In this document: positions 17,164 to 25,582 of the stretch, one piece after another
How the letters are laid out: the number at the start of each line of letters is the position of its first letter
Position numbering within the stretch: the first letter of the stretch is position 1
Assembly: GCA_046331465.1 (NCBI GenBank)
Contig: JAXLQV010000002.1
Location: forward strand, 1,426,001 to 1,490,000
DNA length: 64,000 nt
Direction of reading: 5' to 3'
DNA from: UBA5066 sp046331465
GTDB taxonomy: Bacteria > Acidobacteriota > Thermoanaerobaculia > UBA5066
Notes under the pieces: generated by a model
What the model saw: only the letters and a program-made list of their open reading frames with translations
The model's database searches: none
What the model was told of the DNA's origin: nothing
Program-made: the position numbers and the translations under genes

Positions 17164-18224
17164 GTTCGACCACGCCGACCGAGACGAGCGACGCCAGCGC
17201 CTTGCTGCGCGATTGTCTGGTCTGGGACAACCATGGCTGCATGCCGGTGGGACGCCCGAACGACACGTCGTTCCTGCCGCAGCTCCAGCGCTACCGTTCG
17301 GCGGGCGTCGACGCCGTGATGCTCAACGTCGGCTTCGGCGAGATGGGCGTCGAGGAGCACCTGCGCACGCTGGCCGACATGCGCCACTGGCTGAAGGCGC
17401 GACCCGCCGAGTACGTGCTGATCGACACGGCGGACGACGTCGAGCGGGCCCGCGCGACCGGCCGCCTCGCGGTCGGCTTCGACATCGAGGGTGCGAACGC
17501 GATCGCGGACCAGCCGAGCCTCATCGAGACCTACTACGACCTCGGTGTCCGCTGGATGCTCCTCGCCTACAACCGGAACAACCGGGTCGGAGGCGGGTGC
17601 CAGGACGAGGACACCGGCCTCACGGCCTACGGACGCGAGGTCATCGACGAGATGGAGCGCGTGGGGATGCAGGTCTGCTGCAGCCACACCGGGTACCGGA
17701 CCGCGCGAGACGTCTTCGAGGTTGTCACGAAGCCGGTCATCTTCTCGCACAGCAACGCGAGAGCGGTTCACGCGCACCCGCGAAACGTCCCCGATGACCT
17801 GATCCGCGCCTGCGCTGCGACGGGGGGCGTCGTCGGCCTCAACGGCCTGAGCGTCTTCCTCGGCCCGGGGGAGGACCTCGTCGAGACCTTCGTGCGCCAC
17901 GTCGAGCACGTCGTCGGGCTCGTCGGCCCCGAGCACGTCGCCCTCGGGCTCGACTACGTCTTCGACCGGCAGGAGCTGGACGAGATCCTCGTGAAGATGC
18001 GCGCGACCTTTCCGCCGGGGCTCGGCTACGACGAGCCGCTGCGGTTCGTCGAGCCGGAGCAGCTGGAGCGGGTCGTCGACGTGCTCCTCTCCCGCGGTTA
18101 CCGGACGGCGGACCTCGAGGCGCTCCTGGGCGGGAACCTGATGAGGCTGGCGAGGTCGGTCTGGAAGTCTTCGCGGCAGGCGGCGGAAGCGGCCGGCGAC
18201 CCGTCGAAGAGCCCGGCTCAATGA
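17160..18224 (+). CDS. Membrane-dipeptidase-like amidohydrolase (M19)
   Basis: A 354-residue member of peptidase family M19, which cleaves dipeptides (including some D-amino-acid ones) using two zinc ions. Recognisable ligands are the bridging Glu in GFDIEGANAI, His in CCSHTG and His in IFSHSNARAV; LGLDYVFD supplies a conserved Asp. The first-motif HxD, normally in DGHND, reads DNHGC here (H25-G-C27), so the Asp ligand is replaced by Cys. The protein has no signal peptide, unlike secreted dipeptidases. Start and stop overlap both neighbours by 4 nt. It probably finishes peptide breakdown inside the cell. Confidence 0.87.
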   Translation: MSSTTPTETSDASALLRDCLVWDNHGCMPVGRPNDTSFLPQLQRYRSAGVDAVMLNVGFGEMGVEEHLRTLADMRHWLKARPAEYVLIDTADDVERARATGRLAVGFDIEGANAIADQPSLIETYYDLGVRWMLLAYNRNNRVGGGCQDEDTGLTAYGREVIDEMERVGMQVCCSHTGYRTARDVFEVVTKPVIFSHSNARAVHAHPRNVPDDLIRACAATGGVVGLNGLSVFLGPGEDLVETFVRHVEHVVGLVGPEHVALGLDYVFDRQELDEILVKMRATFPPGLGYDEPLRFVEPEQLERVVDVLLSRGYRTADLEALLGGNLMRLARSVWKSSRQAAEAAGDPSKSPAQ

Positions 18225-19510
18225 GCTCTCTGCGCGCCGTCTTTCGCGACTACGCCGAGGCGGGGCGCGCCTTCTCGCTGCCTGCGAGGCTGCTCGTCGT
18301 CTCCATCTTCCTCGTCTGGGTCGCCCGGGGAATCCAGGGGGTCCTCTTCAACCTCTACCTCGTCGAGGCCGGTCACCAGGCGCCGTTCGTCGGCCGGGCC
18401 CTCGCGATGACAGGAGCCGGCCTCGCCCTCGGGGCCCTTCCTGCGGGATTCCTCGCGGAGCGCTGGGGCCGGCGCCGGTGTCTGATGCTCGGCCTCGCCG
18501 CCGAGGGGATCGGCCTGATGGTCCGTGCCCTCGTAACGGATCCGGGGGCGATCTCGGCCCTGTGCTTCCTCGGGGGCGCCGGCCAGTCGCTCTACATGAT
18601 CGCCGCCCTGCCGTTCCTCACCGAGCACTCCGGGCCCCGCGAGCGGACTCACCTCTTCAGCGTCGTCTTCTCGGCGGCCCTCCTGGCCGGCGTCGTGGGG
18701 AGCGCCGTCGGCGGCCTCCTCCCGGCCGCCCTGCTCTCTCTTCCCGACGCGCTCCGGCCCGGGTCCCTCGGGGCGTACCGGGGGGTGCTCGTCCTGGGCG
18801 GGCTCGTCGCCTTCTCCGCCTCCCTGCCGCTCCTGCGCCTGCACGGCCTGCAGGAGGCCTCGGCCGCACAGCAGCGGGAGGAGCAGCCGCCCGGGTCGGG
18901 ACGGCTGCTCCTCCCGATCGCGTTCAACTTCCTCCTCGTCGGGTGCGGGGCCGGCCTCGTCGTCCCCTTCATGAACCTCTACTTCAGCGACCGCTTCGCC
19001 TGCTCGGCCGCGCAGATCGGGGCGTACTTCTCGATCGCTTCGGTCGTCACGGCGATCGCCGGCCTCGCCGCGCCGGTCGTCGCGCGCCGGTTCGGGACGC
19101 TCCGGACCGCCGTCGCCTTCGAGCTCCTCTCGCTCCCGTTCCTCGTCACGATGGGCGCGGAGAGCCGGCTCGCCATCGCGGTCGGAGCCTTCTGGCTTCG
19201 CGCGATGCTGATGCAGGCGGGGACGCCGCTCCTCCAGACCTTCGTCATGGAGACCCTCCCGCCGGGCCTGCGCGCCCGCTCGACCAGCGTCAACAACCTC
19301 CTCTGGAACCTCGGTTGGGCCGCGAGCGCCGGAGGCGCCGGAGCGCTGATCGCGCGCTGGGGCTACGCTGTCCCTTTCTACCTGACCGCCGCGCTCTACG
19401 CGACGGCGTCGATCACCTTCTACCTTTCGTTCCGGCGCTTCCCGCCGCGCGCGATCGAGCCGCGCATCGGAGAGGTCGCCATGAGCCTCGCGGCTCAGGA
19501 GGTCAACTGA
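18221..19510 (+). CDS. MFS transporter
   Basis: A 429-residue protein with about twelve hydrophobic helices and the MFS loop-2/3 motif in the form GFLAERWGRRRCL. The cluster placement between a dipeptidase and an amino-acid dehydrogenase suggests uptake or export of an amino acid or small peptide, but the family is too broad for a firm substrate. The start overlaps the previous stop by ATGA. GGAGGT near its own end serves as the ribosome-binding site for the next gene. Confidence 0.85.
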   Translation: MSSLRAVFRDYAEAGRAFSLPARLLVVSIFLVWVARGIQGVLFNLYLVEAGHQAPFVGRALAMTGAGLALGALPAGFLAERWGRRRCLMLGLAAEGIGLMVRALVTDPGAISALCFLGGAGQSLYMIAALPFLTEHSGPRERTHLFSVVFSAALLAGVVGSAVGGLLPAALLSLPDALRPGSLGAYRGVLVLGGLVAFSASLPLLRLHGLQEASAAQQREEQPPGSGRLLLPIAFNFLLVGCGAGLVVPFMNLYFSDRFACSAAQIGAYFSIASVVTAIAGLAAPVVARRFGTLRTAVAFELLSLPFLVTMGAESRLAIAVGAFWLRAMLMQAGTPLLQTFVMETLPPGLRARSTSVNNLLWNLGWAASAGGAGALIARWGYAVPFYLTAALYATASITFYLSFRRFPPRAIEPRIGEVAMSLAAQEVN

Positions 19511-19511
19511 C

Positions 19512-20846
19512 ATGAGAGAGAGCGTCTTCGAAGTCCTGCGTGCCGAGGGGCTGAACCGCCTGCGGATCCACTACGACTGGAGGCGCGACGCCTTCTCGCT
19601 CTACGCGGCCCGAGAGTGGGACGCCGACACGCCGTTCGGAAAGTACAACGCGGCGTTCACCGCCTGGACCCTCTGCCCGTCCGACGGGCGGTATCTCAAC
19701 CACGCCGAGACGGAGGCGGCCTTCGAAAGGCACGGGATGTCGGCGCACCTCGGCAGGGTCAAGGAGCTGATGCGCAAGGGGAGGCACATCCTCCTCGATT
19801 GCTACTTTCACGAGAAGCTCGACATCCGCTTCGTCAACCACATCCACAGCGACAGGCGAGGCGTCAACAACCGGCGCTCGTCGCTCGTGATGGGCGGCAT
19901 CCGGCGCCACGAGCCGGGCGAGGACGAGATCGAGGTCTTCGTCGACGGGATGAACCTCGGCCGGGGGATGACCTTCAAGAACGTGGCGGCGGGAGTGCCG
20001 ATGGGGGGCTGCAAGACCACCGTGCAGATGGTTCCGGTCGATCTCGGGAACCTGGACCAGGTCGGCTTCCTGGCCTACGCGACGGACCGGACCCGGAACA
20101 CCGCGGGGCCGGACATGAACTTCCCGCCGGATCTCGCCGACGTCGTGAACGAGCACTTCTCGCTGCACATCCTGGGCGGGCGCAAGGGCCCGGTGGGGCC
20201 GACTGGCACCCCGACCGCGTTCGGCGTCTACATGGCCGTGAAGCAGGCGGCGAGGTTCCTCTGGGGCTCGGAGTCTCTCGAGGGGAAGACGATCGCCGTG
20301 CAGGGGCTGGGCGCCGTCGGGTTCCACCTGGCGGGCCTCTACCTGAAGGAGGGCGCTCGCCTTATCGTCTGCGACCGCGAGCCGGCCGCCGTCGACGCGT
20401 TCCTGAAGGCGCATCCGGGCGCTCCGATCCAGGTCGTCGATCCGGGGGAGATCCTCGGCGTCGAGGCGGACGTCCTCTCTCCGGCCGCGGCGGGCGGCAT
20501 CCTGACGGAAGAGAACATCCCGGGCCTTCGCTTCAAGCTGATCATGGGAGGCGCGAACAACGTTCTCCGTGCCTCCAGCCAGGAGGAGGAGTGCGCACTG
20601 GCCCGGCTGCTGGCGAAGCACGGGATCCTCTACCAGGTGGACTGGTGGCACAACGTTGCCGGTGTGATGGCCGGCTACGAGGAGTACGTGTACCAGCGCG
20701 AGGCGAGCGTCGACCGCCTCATGGAGAAGGTCGGGAAGCTCTGCACCGAGACGACGTGGGAGAACCTGAACGAGGCCCGGCGCGAGGGAATCACGCCGAC
20801 CGAGCGCGCCTACCGCGTCGTGGAGCGCGAGGTCTACGGGGAATAG
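19512..20846 (+). CDS. Glu/Leu/Phe/Val dehydrogenase family protein
   Basis: A 444-residue amino-acid dehydrogenase. The substrate domain has the catalytic-lysine motif PMGGCK (Lys168) and GPDMNFPPD, matching the Gly-rich lysine motif and conserved Asp of the family. The NAD(P)-binding domain carries GLGAVG at residues 265-270. The enzymes reversibly deaminate an L-amino acid to its 2-oxo acid and ammonia. It is longer than typical leucine or phenylalanine dehydrogenases (about 360-380 residues) because of N- and C-terminal additions. It would feed amino acids released by the cluster's peptidases into catabolism. GGAGGT upstream fixes the start. Confidence 0.88.
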   Translation: MRESVFEVLRAEGLNRLRIHYDWRRDAFSLYAAREWDADTPFGKYNAAFTAWTLCPSDGRYLNHAETEAAFERHGMSAHLGRVKELMRKGRHILLDCYFHEKLDIRFVNHIHSDRRGVNNRRSSLVMGGIRRHEPGEDEIEVFVDGMNLGRGMTFKNVAAGVPMGGCKTTVQMVPVDLGNLDQVGFLAYATDRTRNTAGPDMNFPPDLADVVNEHFSLHILGGRKGPVGPTGTPTAFGVYMAVKQAARFLWGSESLEGKTIAVQGLGAVGFHLAGLYLKEGARLIVCDREPAAVDAFLKAHPGAPIQVVDPGEILGVEADVLSPAAAGGILTEENIPGLRFKLIMGGANNVLRASSQEEECALARLLAKHGILYQVDWWHNVAGVMAGYEEYVYQREASVDRLMEKVGKLCTETTWENLNEARREGITPTERAYRVVEREVYGE

Positions 20847-20905
20847 GAGCCGGCCCAGGTGAATCGCTTCGTTGCGGCGTCTCCGCCCCGCGGGAGGAAG
20901 ACCTC

Positions 20906-22105
20906 GTGACACGGGTGTTCTCGTCCGACTATCGCGATCACGGGACCAGGTACCCGGACCCCTTCCCGGTCCACCGGCTGAAGCGGGTCGATCGCCCGAC
21001 CACCTGGATCAACGAGGCGGAGATCCGGAGGGTCGACGAGCGGGATGGCGGATTCCATAGGGCCGGCCGCGGGGAATACGGCCCGCACATCCAGAAGGAG
21101 TACTCCCGCTTCCAGGAGAAGTTCCCGCTCTCGGAGGCGCTCTTCGAGGTCACGCATCGGCTCGGCGAGCCCGGCGCGGTCTCCGGCGGCCCGAGACGAG
21201 GCCCGGCACCGGGCACGAGCGACCCGGCGGCAATGGCGAGGCACATCAAGGAAACAGGCTACTTCCTCAGGGCCGACATGATCGGGATCTGCAGGCTGCC
21301 GCCGTACGCGGTCTTCACCCACGGCCGCAGGGACGACCAGCCGATCGAGCTGGACCACGAGTACGCGATCGCCATCCTGGTGGACCAGGACTACAAGACC
21401 TCGGCCGCGTTCAACGGGCGCGACTGGATCAGCAACTCGATGAGCCTGGTCGCCTATTCCCATTCGGCGTTCATCGCCTGCGCGCTGGCGGAGTACATCC
21501 GCTCGCTGGGCCACGAAGCGCGGGCCCACCACGCGACGAACTACCAGGTGGTGCTTCCCCCGATCCTGCTCTGGGCGGGGCTGGGGGAGATGAGCCGGAT
21601 GGGGGACGTCGTCTTGAACCCGTTCCTCGGCCCTCGTTTCAAGGCGGCGGTGGTGACGACCAGCATGCCGCTGGAGGTCGACAAGCCGATCGACTTCGGG
21701 CTGCAGGACTTCTGCGACAAGTGCGGGAAATGCGCGAGGGAATGCCCTGTCCAGGCCATCTCCCACGGCGGCAAGGTGCGGGAGAAGGGGTACGAACGCT
21801 GGCCGGTGAACGTGGAGAAATGCACGTCCATGCGGGTCGGGAACCGCCTCGGATCCGGCTGCGGCACCTGCGTCAAGGTGTGCCCCTGGAACAAGCCCTT
21901 CACGCCGTTCCATCGGATGGTGAACTGGAGCCTGCGCCACCTGCCCCCGACCCGCCGTCCCGCCATCTGGGCCGACGACTTGTTCGGCTACGGCCGGCCG
22001 GACCCGAAACGGAAGTGGTGGCTGGACCTCGAAGTAGTGGACGAAGAGTGGACCATTCCGCGAAGTGGACCCTCGTCACAGCTCCCGGTCCGGGAGGAGC
22101 CCTGA
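20906..22105 (+). CDS. Reductive-dehalogenase-like corrinoid/iron-sulfur protein, cytosolic
   Basis: A 399-residue protein whose middle resembles the corrinoid-binding domain of reductive dehalogenases (segments SHSAFIACALAEYIRSLGH and NPFLGPRFKAAVVTT). Two [4Fe-4S] motifs follow: C270-x2-C273-x2-C276-x3-C280-P and C306-x12-C319-x2-C322-x3-C326-P. Respiratory enzymes carry a Tat signal and a partner membrane anchor; neither is present here, so this should be a soluble, catabolic-type protein needing a separate electron donor. GTG at 20906 is preceded by GGGAGGAAG. Epoxyqueuosine reductase (QueG) is the alternative, but the length of the N-terminal part and sequence around the corrinoid site fit the dehalogenase side better. 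The reaction is not known. Confidence 0.72.
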   Translation: MTRVFSSDYRDHGTRYPDPFPVHRLKRVDRPTTWINEAEIRRVDERDGGFHRAGRGEYGPHIQKEYSRFQEKFPLSEALFEVTHRLGEPGAVSGGPRRGPAPGTSDPAAMARHIKETGYFLRADMIGICRLPPYAVFTHGRRDDQPIELDHEYAIAILVDQDYKTSAAFNGRDWISNSMSLVAYSHSAFIACALAEYIRSLGHEARAHHATNYQVVLPPILLWAGLGEMSRMGDVVLNPFLGPRFKAAVVTTSMPLEVDKPIDFGLQDFCDKCGKCARECPVQAISHGGKVREKGYERWPVNVEKCTSMRVGNRLGSGCGTCVKVCPWNKPFTPFHRMVNWSLRHLPPTRRPAIWADDLFGYGRPDPKRKWWLDLEVVDEEWTIPRSGPSSQLPVREEP

Positions 22106-22106
22106 C

Positions 22107-24176
22107 ATGACGCAGCCGAGCACAACCGAAGTGGAAGCCCTCCTCGCGCCCTGGCCCGGTCCCTACGGCGGCCTTCCGCCCTTCGACGTGGCGACGCCGG
22201 CCGCGATCGAGCGCGCGTTCGGGATCGCGCTCGAGAGGAAGCGCGCCGAGGTGCGCGCCATAGCCGACAACCCGGCGCCCCCGACGTTCGAGAACACCGT
22301 GGAGGCGCTCGAGGACTCCGGGAGGGAGCTTCGGCGCGTCTTCGTCGTCTACCAGGTCTTCGCGTCGACGATGGGGACGCCGGAGATGCGCGAGGCCGAG
22401 AAGAACGTCGCGCCCCTCCTCCCCGTCCTGGAGGACGAGATCGCGCACGACGACGCCCTCTTCGCGCGGATCGAGTCCGTCTGGCAGGGGAGGGAGATCG
22501 CAGGCCTCACGAAGGAACAGGCGCGCCTGACGGAGCTCCTGCGCGACCGTCTGAAGCGACGCGGGGCCGGGCTCGGGCCGGAGGCGAAGAAACGCCTCGG
22601 GGAGATCAACGCCCGCGTCGCCGCGCTCCAGGCGCGCTTCAACCAAAATCTCGTGACCGACCAGGACGGCCAGGCCGTCTTCATCGAGGACGAGGGCGGA
22701 CTCGACGGCCTCGGCGAGGAGCAGCGCCTCGCCGCCGCGCAGGCGGCGACCGAGCGCGGCCGACCTGGGGCGTGGGCGATCCCGAACAAGCGCCCTGCGG
22801 TCTGGCCCTTCCTGACGAAGTCCACCCGGCGCGACCTCCGCGAGAAGGTCTGGCGGATGTGGACGATGCGCGGCGACAACCCCGGCGAGAGCGACAACAA
22901 GCCGGTGATCGCCGAGATCCTGAAGCTGCGCGGCGAGAAGGCGCGGCTGCTCGGCTTCCCCAGCTTCGCGCACTTCGCGACGGCCGACCGGATGGCCCGG
23001 ACGCCGGAGGCGGCGCTCGACCTGATGACCAGAACCTGGCAGAGCGTGATCGGGCCGACGCGCGCCCTCGTGGCGGACCTCCAGGCGATCGCGGACGCCG
23101 AGGGGGCCGGGATCCGGCTTGCGCCGTGGGACCGCCTCTTCTACTCGGCGAAGCTCCGCAAGGCCCGCTTCGACCTCGACGCCGACGCGGTCCGGCAGCA
23201 CCTCGAGCTGGAATCGGTCCTGTCCGCGATCTTCTGGGCGGCGGGCCGCGTCCACGGCCTCGCGTTCCGGCAGCTCCCCGACGCTCCGGTCTGCCACCCG
23301 TCGATCCGCGTCTTCGAGCTGAGCCGGGCCGGCGAGCCGATCGGCCTCCTCTGGCTCGACGTCCTCGGCCGGCCCGGGAAGATGCACGGCTCGTGGCAGG
23401 CCGAGTACCGCCCCGCGGAGTCGTTCCGGGGGCGGGTGCTGCCGATCTCCTCGGTGAACTCCGGCCTCCCGGCGCCGCGTGAGGGCGAGCCGGTCCTCCT
23501 CCCGTGGGAGTACGCCAACGTCCTCTTCCACGAGTTCGGTCACGCCTTCCACATGCTCCTGAGCGAGGCGCGCTACCCCTCCCTCGGGAGCGTCGCCGTG
23601 CCGTGGGACTTCGTGGAGCTCCCCTCGTTCCTCAACGAGCGGTGGCTCCTCGACCACGAGCTCCTCGCCCGCTTTGCGCGCCTGCGCGGGACCGGCGAGC
23701 CGATCCCCGAGGCGCTCGTCGACAGCATCGAGCGGGCGCTCCGCTTCGACCGGGTCCTGACGCTGAACCTCGACTTCCTCGGCGGAGCGATCGTCGACAT
23801 GCAGATGCACCTCCTGGCCGACGGCCGCGACGTCGACGCGGTCCGGCTCGAGGAGGAGACCCTCGCGGAGCTGGGGATGCCGGAGGCCTGGGACCTCATC
23901 ATGCGGGTTCCGCACTGCTGGCACTCCATCTCGGACAGCTACCCGGCGGGTCTCTACAGCTACCTCTGGTCCGACGTCATGACGGCCGACGTCGCCGAGG
24001 CGTTCCTCTCCTCGCCCGGAGGTCTCTACGACGCCGACACCGCCGAGCGGTGGCGGCGGACGATCCTGAGCGTCGGGACGAGCGTCCCCGCGGAGGAGGC
24101 GTTCCGGAACTTCATGGGGCGCGACCCGGACCCGGGTGCCCTGTTCCGGCGGTTCGGGCTGGAGACGGTCCGGTGA
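22107..24176 (+). CDS. M3-family metallopeptidase (oligopeptidase A/Dcp type)
   Basis: A 689-residue zinc oligopeptidase. The HExxH helix is H475-E-F-G-H479, and the third zinc ligand should be a Glu about 25 residues later, in the FVELPS segment. The rest is the long helical fold that closes over short peptides, so substrates are oligopeptides under about 20 residues. There is no signal peptide. Length matches the family. ATG at 22107 follows GGGAGGAG. It is paralogous to 27783-29918, and a third copy survives as a fragment at 31195-31551. Its stop overlaps the next start as GTGA. Confidence 0.92.
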   Translation: MTQPSTTEVEALLAPWPGPYGGLPPFDVATPAAIERAFGIALERKRAEVRAIADNPAPPTFENTVEALEDSGRELRRVFVVYQVFASTMGTPEMREAEKNVAPLLPVLEDEIAHDDALFARIESVWQGREIAGLTKEQARLTELLRDRLKRRGAGLGPEAKKRLGEINARVAALQARFNQNLVTDQDGQAVFIEDEGGLDGLGEEQRLAAAQAATERGRPGAWAIPNKRPAVWPFLTKSTRRDLREKVWRMWTMRGDNPGESDNKPVIAEILKLRGEKARLLGFPSFAHFATADRMARTPEAALDLMTRTWQSVIGPTRALVADLQAIADAEGAGIRLAPWDRLFYSAKLRKARFDLDADAVRQHLELESVLSAIFWAAGRVHGLAFRQLPDAPVCHPSIRVFELSRAGEPIGLLWLDVLGRPGKMHGSWQAEYRPAESFRGRVLPISSVNSGLPAPREGEPVLLPWEYANVLFHEFGHAFHMLLSEARYPSLGSVAVPWDFVELPSFLNERWLLDHELLARFARLRGTGEPIPEALVDSIERALRFDRVLTLNLDFLGGAIVDMQMHLLADGRDVDAVRLEEETLAELGMPEAWDLIMRVPHCWHSISDSYPAGLYSYLWSDVMTADVAEAFLSSPGGLYDADTAERWRRTILSVGTSVPAEEAFRNFMGRDPDPGALFRRFGLETVR

Positions 24177-25570
24177 CGCGACGCAGCGAGCGAGATCGCC
24201 AGTCGGCTTCCGCTGCTCCCGCACCGGGGGGCGAGCCGCCCGACTCCACATTCGCGCGGTGGGCCCGTGAGAACGCGCACGCGGTCGAGCACCTGACACC
24301 CGGCGGCCCCGATGGCGACCTCGAGCCGCTGCGGGCGATCATCGGCCGCGCTCCCGTCGTCTCCTTCGGCGAGGGACTTCACGGCGCCGCCGAGCCGCTT
24401 GAGTTCCGGAATCGCCTGTTCCGGTTCCTGGTCGAGAAGATGGGCTTCACGGCGCTCGCGATCGAGTCGGGCATCACCGAGGGATTCGTGGTGAACCGCT
24501 GGGTGCTCGGCGGCCCCGGAGAGCTCGGCGAGGTCGTGGCGCGCGGCTTCACGGCCGGATTCGACCAGATGCCGCAGAACGTCGAGCTGGTCCGCTGGAT
24601 GCGCGAGTACAACGCGGACCCGGCGCACCGCCGGAAGGTGGAGTTCTACGGCATGGACGTGCCGGGGAGCCCGGACGACATGCAGGGCACGCTCTTCGTG
24701 GCGCTCGACTACCTCGGCGCTCGCGATGCGGAGCTGGCCCGCTCACTGCGTGCCCGGATCGAGGACCTCGCCCCGAAGCTGAAGCTCGATCGCCGGTCCG
24801 ACGCGCCCGGCCAGTACACGGAGCTCGGCCAGCCGGAGCGCGACCGGCTGACCGGGATGATCGCCGACGTCGTCGCGGCGCTCGCGATCCGCGAGAACGA
24901 ATACGCGCGGGCGACCTCCGGCCACGAGTTCGAGCTCGCTTACCGTGCCGCCGTCGCGGCACGGCAGGTCGACGATTACCTGCGCCGGCTGCCGATCGGC
25001 TGGAAGCCGGCGGACGGCGTGCAGGGCCTTGCCGGAACCGTCGCGTCGGCGGACCGCGCCAAGGCGGACAACGTCGACTGGATCCGCCGGCAGCTGGGCC
25101 CGGAGGGGCGCCTCCTCCTCTTCGCCCACCGCGACCACCTCGCCGGCTCGATGTCGACGATCCGAATCCCACCGCGGATCGCCGCCTGGACGCTGCCGCC
25201 AATGGTCGGCATGTACCTCAGGCGCCGCTACGGCAACGACCTCGTGACGATCGGCCACCTGTTCGCCAGCGAGGCGCTCCGCCGGGGGGAGCCCGGCACC
25301 TGCGCGTCCGCGGGCTCGATCGAGGCTCTACTGACGGAGCTTTACCCGAGCACCTTCGTGCTCGACCTGCGCACGGCGCCGCCTCCGGTGGTCTCCTGGC
25401 TCGCGACGTCGCACGAGCTGTTCGGCGTCGTGCCCTACAACACGACGATTCCCGGCGAAGCCTACGACGCCATCTTCTTCTCGCGGCAGGTGGGGCCAGC
25501 GATCGCATGGACCGAGGACCAGGACGACCTCGAGCGCCAGAAGCAGCTCTCCCACAAGAATCCTGCATAG
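24173..25570 (+). CDS. Erythromycin-esterase-family protein
   Basis: A 465-residue member of the erythromycin esterase superfamily. The hallmark opening, SFGEGLHGAAEPLEFRNRLF, and the following FLVEKMGFTALAIES strand match the family's conserved GEATHG-type motif with its catalytic His. Characterised members open macrolide lactones or act on succinoglycan-type or other esters; most are uncharacterised. Macrolide resistance should not be assumed here. The GTG start overlaps the preceding peptidase by 4 nt and the gene sits inside the peptide operon, so an ester or amide conjugate is the more likely substrate. Confidence 0.82.
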   Translation: MTRRSERDRQSASAAPAPGGEPPDSTFARWARENAHAVEHLTPGGPDGDLEPLRAIIGRAPVVSFGEGLHGAAEPLEFRNRLFRFLVEKMGFTALAIESGITEGFVVNRWVLGGPGELGEVVARGFTAGFDQMPQNVELVRWMREYNADPAHRRKVEFYGMDVPGSPDDMQGTLFVALDYLGARDAELARSLRARIEDLAPKLKLDRRSDAPGQYTELGQPERDRLTGMIADVVAALAIRENEYARATSGHEFELAYRAAVAARQVDDYLRRLPIGWKPADGVQGLAGTVASADRAKADNVDWIRRQLGPEGRLLLFAHRDHLAGSMSTIRIPPRIAAWTLPPMVGMYLRRRYGNDLVTIGHLFASEALRRGEPGTCASAGSIEALLTELYPSTFVLDLRTAPPPVVSWLATSHELFGVVPYNTTIPGEAYDAIFFSRQVGPAIAWTEDQDDLERQKQLSHKNPA

Positions 25571-25582
25571 GAGAGCCCCGAC

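Noticed and set aside
24173..25570. Macrolide resistance determinant
   Set aside because: Family membership alone does not show macrolide esterase activity, and the gene is coupled to peptidase genes, so resistance is not claimed.
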